64,000 nucleotides of DNA from Citrus sinensis (Eukaryota; Streptophyta; Magnoliopsida; Sapindales; Rutaceae). A program made the position numbers and the translations under genes. How positions within the stretch are numbered: position 1 is the first letter of the stretch; every line of letters starts with the position of its first letter. The stretch covers positions 620,001-684,000 of the forward strand of contig NC_068557.1 of assembly GCF_022201045.2 (NCBI RefSeq). The letters are read 5' to 3'. Below, in pieces: positions 1 through 9,846 of the stretch. A model generated the notes under the pieces. That model saw only the letters and a list, made by a program, of their open reading frames with translations, had not been told where the DNA came from and ran no database searches.

Positions 1-31
1 ACCAGTGCACCCCGATGCACCAACTTGCATC

Positions 32-386
32 ATCATTCACAGTTACGCTGGTGACCACAATTGCTCATCAACTTTGGTTCGTTGATTGAATTAGGCTCTT
101 ATCTTTAGACATATCATAATCTTATAATAATTTTATGTTATTTTTAAAAATTTTAAAAATTTTAAATTATTAAATGCTTTAATAAAACTAATGGCAAAAA
201 AGAATGTGGATTGGGGCTTTAGTCAGAATTTGAGATAATTTAGAAGAATTTTTTTGGGTGAAATCTAATCAGTGTAATAATTACTAAAAAAAAATGAAAA
301 ACAAAACTGCAAAAGATAGGAGCATAATTCAATCAATGAACCGAAGTTGATGAGCAATTGTGGTCACCAACGTAACTGTGAATGAT
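32..386. repeat. Fold-back element with 75-bp inverted arms
   Basis: Positions 32-106 and 312-386 are reverse complements over 75 bp with about five mismatches, separated by about 205 bp of AT-rich DNA. The arms include the stretch TGGTGACCACAATTGCTCAT. A transcript could fold into a long hairpin. This fits a fold-back MITE or a recent inverted duplication. I found no clear target-site duplication outside the arms and no reading frame inside. Confidence 0.75.
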
Positions 387-2371
387 AAGGAGACAAGGGT
401 AGCGTTGTAATTTTTGAAGCTAAAGCGGAGGGGGTGTGTGTGTGTGTATAAATAAACTACGAGTGCTTCTCTCACCTCAAGAAAAAAAAAATATATAATA
501 TATATATGAGTAGTGCTAGAGAGAGATAAGCACGAGAGAAAGACGAGAGAATTTTATTCTCTCTCTCTACCACTTTCTTTATTATTTCTCTCGTACTTTT
601 CCATACCAAGCATTTTCCTCTATATATATATAGGAGGTTGCTATGTTATAGAATCTGTAACATACACACCCAAGGGAAAGTGCACATGTGTCCTGAGGAG
701 AGAGAGAAACCAACAAATGCATCCAATTAGGAGCTGGATAAGTCACCTCAAGAAAATACTGACAAATTAATCGTGGCACGTACCTTTGACCTTTGTAGCA
801 AAAGCCGGGATTTTTTTTTTGTTTTTTTCAGTGACTTTATTATTTAAAATTGACCAATATAAAATGTTTATTGTTTACAGTTTAACTTCCTCAATCGATT
901 ATATTCTCTCTCATCACAGTTCAGTTCTTCTTGATAGTGGTTCGTTTTACTTTAATTGTCACCAATCAAAATAGATGGAAATGTATTGAATTTAGTTATG
1001 TTTGGTCAATTTAATTGTTAGTGAGACTTTATCATCATGGTCATGATAAATTAGGCATATGGAAGAAAGAAGAAACTCTAAGGTTTATTGAAAGAGAGCC
1101 ACATTAAATAGAGAAAGAAAAACAAATTAAAAAAACTATATAACTAAATTCGATAACTAATTTTGTGTATGAGATGGCTCGGAATTGGAATTGGACAAGC
1201 CTGTCTATCACCATGATCGACCATAAAAGTAGCTAGCCTTTTTTTCCCCCCTTTTGAGAAAGGAAAGTAACACTTCCATTACCTTGACCTTGTGAATACA
1301 TCCATTATGGCAGTTGGGATTTCATTATTTCATAGAGCTGAATCTTTGAACTCTATGGCTAACTTAGGCAAGGAATGAACATGTAATTAAATTGCATGTT
1401 CTAGGAGTGTGCATAATTATATCGAAGTTAATGTCTAATGTTGGTGCTTTACTACCCATTTTTTTTTAATTTTGTTTCCATATTAGTATTGTTATCTAAA
1501 GTTTTAAAATTCTATTATATTTTAAATTTTCCCGAGCTTCTTCTGATTTTTCGTGGTTCATGGCTCTGAAAGCTTTATATTTGGGCTATTTGCTCACTTG
1601 GTTTAATTTGGATATCTGGGTTAAGTTAATATATAATTTCAACTAGTTGTATGCGTATAGCATTTCCATTTGCATTTCAATGGTGAAAGCTACGGTAGAG
1701 ATGCATTTGTTGTTCATGAAAACTACGAAAATATAAAGTTATTATAAATGGTGCTCCCCATAATGCACTCTCTAATTCATTGTTTCATGAAAAGTAAAGT
1801 GCATGTGTGTGCGTGCATATTACATATATCAATTGCTGGAAATTCTTCAGTTATGATACGTTTTTGAATCCATATAATCAATTGCTCTTGACTTATTAAT
1901 CATAGGTTTCGTTCATTTATGTCGACTTTTTGCATTACTAAGTAACAGCGGCGCAGTGCTATCTTTAATATTATTTAAAGATCTTGTCTATATAACCATA
2001 TATAACCCTAATCAAGTTATATAGGGAAAGAGTGAAAAATCTTGTCTTTAATATTATTTAACATGTGGGTCCCACTAATGGACAAGTAAAAGAAGAAAGT
2101 AATTTCAATTTCGCCGTGTTTTTGCGCATACGTAAACCACTCTTCTTTTGTTTCTCGAAGTATTGTAAGCCACTCTAGCACAACATAATTATTGCCCATT
2201 ACTTGTCCAAACTCCAAAAGGACAATCCATTGAACGTTCAGACACATCTTCCAGAGTGATAAACCATATTAACCAAGTAAAAGAAATTAAACGAAAGTTC
2301 TTGCAGCTAACAATGCATGCATGCATACTTTATGTATCGCATGGTATATTATTGAGTGGGCATCCTCATGA
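387..2371. other. Intergenic, AT-rich, no gene seen
   Basis: No reading frame here looks coding. The stretch holds a short GT run near 431-447, CT/GA-rich tracts near 520-590, and a near-repeat of the string CTTTAATATTATTTAA at about 1963 and 2045. An 11-bp inverted pair (TGGACAAGTAA / TTACTTGTCCA) lies near 2079 and 2203. A minus-strand frame at 2017-2247 is discussed among the rejected items. Confidence 0.6.
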
Positions 2372-2801
2372 TCAGTCCATCAGACGATTAACAGCAGTCA
2401 GGACACTTATGTTCCCTCTTTCCACTTCCTCAACGGTTTGTTGGACGGTATCTCGAATACCCATAGCTTGCCTAATTTGGAATGTCCCTTTTTGTAACTT
2501 GAGCATTTCTGAGTCTTTCGCTCAGCGGAGAGTTAATGGCTTCTTCATCAACTGGTGCTTCATCTCGGCCAAAAGATGTCAGGCTCGCAGCTGCCAATAA
2601 CTGCTCTTTAACATCATCAACAATAATTTCATTCCGACACAATTGCAAGAGCAACGAACGCACAGAGTCATGGAGTCCTAGTTCTTCTTTGATCGAACGA
2701 ACAGTCTCTTCTTTTGTCACAACCGTCTCACGAACATCGACAAGGATAGATTGCACAATACGCCGTCTTCTCGCTTGTTCTTCAAGAGATACAGGAGCCA
2801 T
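2372..2801 (-). pseudogene. Unrecognised small helical protein gene, frame-broken
   Basis: I do not recognise the family. From the ATG at 2801 the first frame gives 109 residues and ends at 2472; it is rich in Glu, Arg and Leu with no signal peptide. A second, overlapping frame continues to a stop at 2372-2374 and looks like the true C-terminus. The two halves carry matching helical modules. In the first, a GLHDSV start is followed by an R..I.V spacing pattern; in the second, GIRDTV is followed by the same pattern. This suggests an internally duplicated protein of about 140 residues now split by a single-base frame change near 2490-2520. No plausible intron fits the gap, because the candidate would be only about 30 bp. 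It could also be a sequencing error in a working gene. The low AT content compared with its surroundings supports coding origin. Confidence 0.5.
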
Positions 2802-3182
2802 AGCTTCTAATCTATATATAAATTAGTTTACCCAATCATCAGTACCTAAAAAGGCATGTAATTAATTTAAAAGAATAGAAAATCATTTATCAGAAAGAGA
2901 AACTACGAAGTTACTTTGTTGTTAATTTAAACGAGAAGACATGTTATCAATTTAAAAGAAAAGAAAATCATTTATCAGAAAGAGAAACTACAAAGTTGAC
3001 AACAGAAACTAGTTCACCACCAACAACAAAAGAGATAATTATTTGTGTCAGTATAGAAAAAGAGAAAAGAAACAATTTGAATAATATGATGATCATCAAT
3101 ACACATTGGATAAATATGGTCAACATCAAGACCTCCTAAAATTTTGAAAAAGATTTGATGATCATCGTGGATCATGGTCACC
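2802..3182. other. Left flank of the MYB array, related to its right flank
   Basis: This AT-rich, gene-less stretch resembles 5840-6130. Both contain a block with ACTAGTTCA, an ACAACAAA block, AAGAGATA and a run of AAAGAGAAA, followed by GATGATCATC motifs. The array therefore sits between two copies of the same flanking sequence, as expected if the whole block arose from one duplicated ancestral locus. Inside, about 35 bp around AATCATTTATCAGAAAGAG is repeated at 2880 and 2967. Confidence 0.55.
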
Positions 3183-3568
3183 CTAATTAATTAATGAACT
3201 AACTGGGTTCAGGATTAGGGTGTGGCAAAGTGGGTTAAGGAAGCATGAAGAAGGCGGCCTAATGGTTCCAATGAAAAAAAAATCTTGAACGAGACTTGAG
3301 ATCGTCAAGAACCACTGAAACTTATGATTAATTAAGAAACTAACTAGGTTCAGGATGAGGATATGGGGGAAGTGGGCAGGATTAGGATATGGCAAAGTGG
3401 GTTATGGAGGCATGAAGAAGAAGGCCTAATGGTTCCAATGAAAAAAACCGTGAATGAGAATTGAAGATCATCAAGAACTACTGAAACTTGTGCAATGAAT
3501 TTTATAGATTTTTTAGGTTCATGGGGTAATAAACATGAATTAAGCTTATGAAGAAAGAAGCCGAAAGA

Positions 3569-3933
3569 GCTTGTGGTTATGACAAGGCAAGTGTGAAGAA
3601 GGGGCATGGTCACCTGAAGAAGACTCAAAGCTTAAGGAGTACATATAGATATATGGCACTGGTGGCAACTATTTGAGGCCAGATATGAAACCTTGGGAAT
3701 TTCCTGATGAGGAAGATAGGCTGATCTGCAGGCTCTTTGCTATCAGTGGAAGTAGATGGTCAGTAATTGCTGCCCATCTACATGGAAGGACCGACAATGA
3801 AACCAATAACTACTATAAGAACACAAAGCTCAAGAGAAAGCATGAAGAAGGCGGCCTAATGGTTCCAATGAAAAAAAATCTTGAACGAGACTTGAGGATC
3901 GTCCAAGAACCACTGAAACTTATGATTAATTAA
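3569..3933 (+). pseudogene. R2R3-MYB (RAX-type) fragment, unit 1
   Basis: Read across frames, the segment spells the start of a plant R2R3-MYB (DKASVKKG, then WSPEEDSKLKEYI), then YGTGGN joined directly to YLRPDMKPWEF, then a nearly complete third-helix-bearing R3 repeat (SRWSVIAAHL, GRTDNETNNYYKNTKLKRK). The wording matches the RAX/MYB36-MYB68-MYB84 group. About 23 residues of R2, including its recognition helix, are missing at the GGN-YLR junction. A frame break lies in the KKG-AWS region, and a stop replaces the residue after KEYI. The longest open piece, 3673-3933, encodes 86 residues holding R3 only. Normal R3 has NYWN where this copy reads NYYKN, which inserts one residue and loses the key tryptophan. 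A functional transcription factor is unlikely, although a short R3-only peptide cannot be excluded. Confidence 0.8.
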
Positions 3934-4165
3934 GAAACTAACTGGGTTCAGGATGAGGATATGGGGGAAGTGGGCAGGATTAGGATATGGCAAAGTGGGT
4001 TATGGAGGCATGAAGAAGAAGGCCTAATGGTTCCAATGAAAAAAACCATGAATGAGAATTGAAGATCATCAAGAATTACTGAAACTTGTGCAATGAATTT
4101 ATAGATTTTTAGGTTCATGAGGTAATAAACATGAATTAAGCTTATGAAAGAAAGAAGCTGAAATA

Positions 4166-4509
4166 GCTTGTGGTTATGACAAGGCAAGTGTGAAGAAGGG
4201 CATGGTCACCTGAAGAAGACTCAAAGCTTAAGGAGTACATATAGATATATGGCACTGGTGGCAACTATTGAGGCCAGATATGAAACCTTGGGGATTTCCT
4301 GATGAGAAGATAGGCTGATGTGCAGGCTCTTTGCTATCAGTGGAAGCAGATGGTCAGTAATTGCTGCCCATCTACCTGGAAGGACCGACAATGAAACCAA
4401 TAACTACTATAAGAACACAAAGCTCAAGAGAAAGCATGAAGAAGGCGGCCTAATGGTTCCAATGAAAAAAAATCTTGAACGAGACTTGAGGATCGTCAAG
4501 AACCACTGA
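4166..4509 (+). pseudogene. R2R3-MYB (RAX-type) fragment, unit 2
   Basis: Second array copy of the same MYB remnant. The N-terminal part reads A-CGYDKASVKKG and shifts frame before WSPEED. The same stop after KEYI and the same R2 deletion at GGN-YLR are present, so these lesions predate the amplification. The open R3 stretch starts only at 4318 and gives 63 residues ending in RIVKNH. It has LPGRTDN, the normal form, where unit 1 has LHGRTDN. An additional base is missing around the DEE-DR segment compared with unit 1. Confidence 0.78.
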
Positions 4510-4758
4510 AACTTAGATTAATTAAGAAACTAACTGGGTTCAGGATGAGGATATAGGGGAAGTGGGCAGGATTAGGATATGGCAAAGTGGGTTATGGAGG
4601 CATGAAGAAGAAGGCCTAATGGTTCCAATGAAAAAAACCGTGAATGAGAATTGAAGATCATCAAGAACTACTGAAACTTGTGCAATGAATTTTATAGATT
4701 TTTAGGTTCATGGGGTAATAAACATGAATTAAGCTTATGGAAGAAAGAAGCCGAAAGA

Positions 4759-5105
4759 GCTTGTGGTTATGACAAGGCAAGTGTGAAGAAGGGCATGGTC
4801 ACCTGAAGAAGACTCAAAGCTTAAGGAGTACATATAGATATATGGCACTGGTGGCAACTATTTGAGGCCATATATGAAACCTTGGGGATTTCCTGATGAG
4901 GAAGATAGACTGATCCTGCAGGCTCTTTGCTATCAGTGAAAGCAGATGGTCAGTAATTGCTGCCCATCTACCAGGAAGGACTGACAATGAAACCAATAAC
5001 TACTATAAGAACACAAAGCTTAGAGAAAGCATGAAGAAGGCGGCCTAATGGTTCCAATGAAAAAAAAATCTTGAACGAGACTTGAGGATCGTCAAGAACC
5101 ACTGA
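4759..5105 (+). pseudogene. R2R3-MYB (RAX-type) fragment, unit 3
   Basis: Third copy. It shares the shortened R2, the stop after KEYI and the KKG frame break. An extra base in the sequence coding for RLI-CRL (near 4912-4920) shifts R3 out of frame, and further small losses occur around TKL-RK. No useful open frame remains on the sense strand. It otherwise matches units 2 and 4 closely. Confidence 0.78.
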
Positions 5106-5355
5106 AACTTATGATTAATTAAGAAACTAACTAGGTTCAGGATGAGGATATGGGGGAAGTGGGCAGGATTAGGATATGGGAAAGTGGTTATGGAGGCATG
5201 AAGAAGAAGGCCTAATGGATTCCAATGAAAAAAACCTTGAATGAGAATTGAAGATCATCAAGAACTACTGAAACTTGTGCAATGAATTTTATAGATTTTT
5301 AGGTTCATGGGGTAATAAACATGAATTAAGCTTATGGAAGAAAGAAGTCGAAAGA

Positions 5356-5702
5356 GCTTGTGGTTATGACAAGGAAAGTGTGAAGAAGGGCATGGTCACC
5401 TGAAGAAGACTCAAAGCTTAAGGAGTACATATAGATATATGGCACTGGTGGCAACTATTTGAGGCTAGATATGAAACCTTGGGGATTTCCTGATGAGGAA
5501 GATAGGCTGATCTGCAGGCTCTTTGCTATCAGTGGAAGCAGATGGTCAGTAATTGGTGCCCATCTACCTGGAAGGACCGACAATGAAACCAATAAACTAC
5601 TATAGGAACACAAAGCTCAAGAGAAAGCATGAAGAAGGCGGCCTAAAGGTTCCAATGAAAAAAAATCTTGAACGAGACTTGAGGATCGTCAAGAACCACT
5701 GA
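5356..5702 (+). pseudogene. R2R3-MYB (RAX-type) fragment, unit 4
   Basis: Fourth copy, immediately before the right edge of the array. It has the same ancestral lesions (KKG frame break, stop after KEYI, R2 deletion). It reads IGAHL in place of IAAHL. An extra base near NNK-LL breaks R3, and GLKVPMKK replaces GLMVPMKK in the tail. It is followed by one more diverged 85-bp tail sub-repeat ending near 5835 in a poly-A-like run. Confidence 0.78.
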
Positions 5703-5835
5703 AACTTATGATTAATTAAGAACTAACTGGGTTCAGGATGAGGATATGGGGGAAGTGGGTTCAGGATTAGGGAAATGGCAAAGTGGGTTATCGAGGCATG
5801 AAGAAGAAGGCCTAATGGTTCCAATAAAACAAAAA

Positions 5836-7630
5836 AAAAAAAAAGCTAGTTCATCATTACTAACAAAAGCTACTAGTTCATCTTCAACAACAAAGAGATA
5901 TATATCAGTAACAGAAAAAGAGAAACGAGCACTGAAGGTGGATAAAGTATAAAAGACAAAAAATAAATAAAAAGAAGAAAAGAAGGGCAAGATATGATGA
6001 TCATCATCAGCAATTATTCATAATCAACATGGAAGAAGCAGATAATAAAACATCAAAAATGAAAATCAATTAATTGAAAGACAAGAAAAGAAATGCAAAA
6101 TAAATCATCATCAAGATCTATTGAACTTGGGAAGAATTTGATCATCATGGATATGATTAATTAGGACTTATGGAAGAAAGAAGAAAGTAGGAAGGTTTAG
6201 GGAGTAGGAATGGGCAAAGGGGGCTTAAAAGGAGGCATGAAGAAGAAAGCCTAATGGTGCCAATGAAAAAAACCTTGAATGACACTTTGTTCTTGAAACT
6301 TGTGACATGAATTGCATAGATCTTCAGGTTCATGAGGAAATAAACATGAATTATGCTTAAGCTGATGGAAGAAAGAAGCCAAATTCAGAAGAGATCCACA
6401 AAAAGAAGCGAAAATTTTTTTCAAAGTGGCAAATGAATTATGCTTAAGCTGATTTATTATGTATGTATATAGGCCATGGACCTGCAAGTCAATTTTAACT
6501 TTTTAATTTTTTTTCTTTTGGATATGTTGACTTTATAAACTAAAATCTTAAACTTTTGTTCGCTAGCATTCGGTAGTTAAATTCTCTAAATGGTAGTTGT
6601 CTCCTCTTTGTTTCTCACAAGATGCATGTTTTGTTATATTTATTAATTATCTAACTTTATACTTTAATTGAGAATAATAGGAATTAAATTTGGGGAATTT
6701 GTACACTTGTTTGCAATGGTACTAAGGCTTTGGTGGAGGCTTGTAATTAAGAGAAGAAAAAACTAAAGTAAATCTTAATTGTAAAATATAAAATCCAGAT
6801 TTTATTTGATAGTTATAAATCACAAAACAACTTTGATAGTTTTAGGTTTCTGTGCCTGACCAAACACTTCTATCATAGTTTTAGGTTTTGCTTTTAGTAT
6901 GGATTACGTCAATAATACTCTTGTGATAGAAGCACCTTTATATATTTATTTAATCTATTTCCTAAGACAAATAATTAACCAAAAAATAAAAAAAAAGGTT
7001 TAGGAATAAAAATATAGAGTCACTATTACATTAAATTTATTTATTAAAAAAATTATACAAGTAAAAAATGACTTTTCACTATAAGTCATCAAATTACTTG
7101 ACAAAAATATTGATATTTATAATTAAAAAATTATTCTAATATCCTAAATCAATTATACAAAGTAGTTTGAATATCTAAATAAAAACTTAGGTTCAAAATG
7201 AGTTAAATTCACTCCATTAATAATTAAGAGGACCTATTTACTTCAAATTCTTTGTGAATATCATAATAAAAGAGGGGGGGTTAAAATAAGAAGTGGAAAA
7301 GTAATAATGGTGTATTGATGGGTTTTTTTTTTTTTCAATCTTTTCTTGGAAAAATAAAATTTTGAGTGAGAAATATTTATGCAAGGGTGTTATTTTGATG
7401 TTAAACAGATATTAGCCAATTTATTTTCTCAAATAAATATTATTTTTTTCAAAAAATTATAACATAGTAATTAAGCAAGGAGAATAAAGACTTCATTCAT
7501 GCAAATTGTACGGGTAAAATTAAAGAAAACAAAAAGAGGGATGCCTGTCCCCCGGAGCCCTAGAAGCAGCTACTGCTCAATAAAAGTGGAATACACCATG
7601 CCCTTGATGTTGGAGAGGATTATGATGAAT
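5836..7630. other. Right flank of the MYB array with a degenerate unit; no gene
   Basis: Positions 5840-6130 echo the left flank of the array. Positions about 6145-6480 hold an eroded unit: the tail sub-repeat (GCATGAAGAAGAAAGCCTAATGG), the TTCAGGTTCATGAGG block and the AAGAAAGAAGCC block are recognisable, but the MYB part is absent. From about 6500 the sequence is AT-rich and featureless, with homopolymer runs near 7323 and 7441. A low-confidence open frame starts at 7499. Confidence 0.6.
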
Positions 7631-8218
7631 CAAAAGTTGCAACTTTTCAACAAAAATACAAGAAGTTGCAAAAATCTGTCCTTTTAGGTGGTGCTGATGC
7701 CATTATATCGCATGTAAGCACACTACTCTATGGAGCAATTAATTTTCTTCACATACAAACTTACCGATAAATTAAGCATCATGCACATTTTGTATATATG
7801 GTAAAATTTTATTAAATAGTAGTACACGGAAGTGGTGGTGTTGTCATGATGTCATCTTCTAAGATTTTGTCCAAAGTTAGAATTTTATTAATTGCGCTGA
7901 TGAACCAAACCGACAATCAACATCATCTAAATTATAAACAAATGCTCACGCAAAGTTGGTAACTCAATGTATTAAAGCTGACTGGGTTTGACTTATTGGC
8001 TTGCCAAACCATAGCTTAAGGGGAAGATTGAGGCAGCTTCATACAAGGTTAATAATCACAGGCTTCACAGCCAAAGCAATGTTGTAAGGTAATCCTAGGT
8101 CCATTTATCATCTAAATTAACACCATTTATGTTCAAAAGGGAAGAGGTAATCATTCAAAAGCCATGATTATGAGTTATAAGATTTTTGCAACTTCTTGTA
8201 TTTTTGTTGAAAAGTTCA
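7631..8218. repeat. Inverted copies of a 36-bp coding-like segment
   Basis: About 36 bp at 7641-7676 (CTTTTCAACAAAAATACAAG and on through the AAGTTGCAAAAATCT end) recurs as a near-perfect reverse complement at about 8181-8216. In one frame both read FQQKYKKLQKS. On the minus strand the right copy is preceded by LQIEKLQKEAQVQEIF, a heptad-like pattern suggesting a coiled coil. The left copy is preceded by DVGEDYDESKVAT in its frame. These look like remnants of a gene exon duplicated in opposite orientation, but I cannot name the family. The spacer of about 500 bp has no gene. Confidence 0.5.
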
Positions 8219-8992
8219 GAAAATTTCCTGCACTTGAGCTTCTTTTTGCAACTTTTCAATCTGCAACATGAAAATCAACCTCAGCTACAAAACACTAATT
8301 CAGTTGCAAAAGGACAAACTGGAATCGCAGATTATGTTGGACATGTATGGCCAGGAAGGTCATGATCCCAGGTATGTCGATCTAAGTATGCTTTTCTACA
8401 AAAATACAAGAAGAAGAAGAGAAAAGCAATTTGTCAAATCATGTGTTTATATAAAATCTTTTTTAGTCCTTTCATTAATATTATTTTTTTTAATCTATAA
8501 TGCATTTACCTGCCACCCCCGTACGTAAAACCCTTTACAGCTTTTTCAATTCACATTCTTTTAACTAATTAATCTCGTATCTCTATCAATTGTTAATTGT
8601 GGGGGATAATAAAGCACTTCTATGATTGTATAGCAATAAAATTAAAGTTTGAGTTGACAAAAAACAAATTTAGAGTATAATTTGACAGATTCTTGCAGTC
8701 TTTCTTGATAAGGCTGCTTTGACTCACGCCCAACGCAACGCAAGAATAGCTTTGTTATTATCAAAATTTCCCTCTTCTTATTCTTGATTGAAAAGTCAGG
8801 AAGTATGGACGGCACGTACGACAAACAAATTAAAGCATGTATACGCCTGGATCACGCATTACGGGTTAAATATATGTGATTCATGTCGATTAATTGAGAG
8901 AACAAGTTCCATCTATTTGCTAGCTACGATGTGTGCTTCAACTTTTCACAACTTGTTAATCAATACATATAATTATCTTGCAAAAATTAACC
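8219..8992. other. Intergenic; start of the protease duplication
   Basis: An open frame at 8268-8528 is not recognisable. From about 8875 the sequence begins to match the promoter of the intact protease gene (compare 8875-8992 with 10785-10941: the GAGAGAACAA block, TTTGCTTCA-like block and the final CCATGG). The TATA segment present in the intact gene at 10842-10851 is missing here. Confidence 0.55.
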
Positions 8993-9846
8993 ATGGTTTT
9001 AATATTTGAGAAAAGTAGCAATTTTAGATCAATAATATTATTCCCATGGTTTATTATTATCATCCTGGTGAGTTGTGCATCACTTGAACAATCCGCTGTT
9101 AAGAAACACGAAAATGGATGGTTCAACACGGACGCAGTTATAAAGACGAGCTAGAGAAGGAAACGAGGCTTAAGATATTCAAGGTGAACCTTGAATACAT
9201 TGAGAAAACCCAATAAGGAGGGGAATTGGACGTACAAGTTAGGCACCAATCAAGTTTTCGGGCTTAACTAACGATGTGTACGTGACTTCATACACCGGAT
9301 ACAAGATGCCAAGCCCGAGCCACCCATCCACAACATCATCACCTTCAAGTACCAAAACCTGTCCATTGACTAATGTTTCGACAAGCCTGGACTAGCGGGC
9401 AAAGGAGCTGTCACTTTATCAAGGACCAAGGCTTTTGCGGTAAAATTGTAATTATATTAAGTGAATCGTATACCATATCGGGAATTTCTCCGGTGACGTT
9501 ACTGTAAACATGTGAAAAAGACCATCTGTCTTCATTTTATAAAAGGCGGACATCCACACCAGATAATCACTGGTCATTTTGTTTAGAGAGCATTATCAAG
9601 TGCGGGCTTATGCATTTACAACACTGTAAAACACGCGGCCGCGGACATATGAGAATAATTTATTAGGCTTAATTGCCAGTATTAGATTTTGTTGGGTTTG
9701 GAACAACTGAAGATGGAACCAATTACTGGTTAATTAAGAATTCATAGGGCAACATTTGGGGTGAGGCTGGCTACATGAAGATTCTCAGAGATGACAGTCT
9801 CCGTGACACTGGGCGCTCAATCTTTCTATCCACTTGCATGAATACG
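8993..9846 (+). pseudogene. Papain-like cysteine protease pseudogene (SAG12-like)
   Basis: This is a broken duplicate of the gene at 10942-12445. It starts at the same context (ATGGTTTTAATATT) and follows the propeptide (KHEN/GW, HGRSYKDELEKE, RLKIFKVNLEYIEK) with several frame breaks. It reaches NQGFCG and an intron-like donor at 9440, then loses most of the catalytic second exon. The end is recognisable again at about 9690-9846 (VGFGTTEDGTNYW, an early stop where the SWG tryptophan should be, then GEAGYMKI). The active-site Cys-Trp-Ala-Phe segment and the His segment are not found. Positions 9450-9660 hold unrelated sequence with an unusual CG-rich patch near 9633-9645. Together with the lost TATA segment, this copy is clearly dead. 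Confidence 0.88.

Larger units (their letters stand above)
3183..5835 (+). repeat. Tandem array of ~600-bp units carrying MYB fragments
   Basis: Landmarks recur with a period of about 593-600 bp. The start of the MYB-like segment (GCTTGTGGTTATGAC) falls at 3569, 4166, 4759 and 5356, and the tail motif GATTAATTAAG falls near 3325, 3925, 4513, 5114 and 5710. There are four full units plus a partial unit at the left edge (3183-3480). Each unit also contains an 85-bp sub-repeat twice in diverged form: once as the tail of the MYB frame (KHEEGGLMVPMKK) and once about 160 bp downstream. Units are very similar to each other, differing by scattered substitutions and short indels, so the amplification is fairly recent or homogenised. 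The array is longer and more regular than an ordinary gene cluster and behaves like a minisatellite built from a dead gene. Confidence 0.9.

Noticed and set aside
32-386. Reading the fold-back repeat as a conserved microRNA gene
   Set aside because: The arms contain none of the conserved plant miRNA sequences I know and the loop is too long for a typical precursor.
2017-2247. Minus-strand 76-residue frame with protein-like stretches (VLEWLTILRETKEEWF)
   Set aside because: No recognised family, no splice context tying it to the frame at 2372-2801, and part of it is AT-rich filler. It could be a gene relic, but the support is too thin to list.
7499-7687. 62-residue plus-strand frame
   Set aside because: The protein-like words in this stretch (DYDESKVATFQQKYKKLQKS) are in a different frame, so this one looks like a shadow.
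8268-8528. 86-residue frame beginning MKINLSYKTL with a GTATGT donor inside
   Set aside because: Not recognisable, and the second half is low-complexity hydrophobic translation of AT-rich DNA.
9633-9645. CG-rich patch (GCGGCCGCGG) inside the dead protease
   Set aside because: It looked like foreign or vector sequence, but the surroundings are ordinary AT-rich plant DNA and one rare site is not evidence of an artefact.
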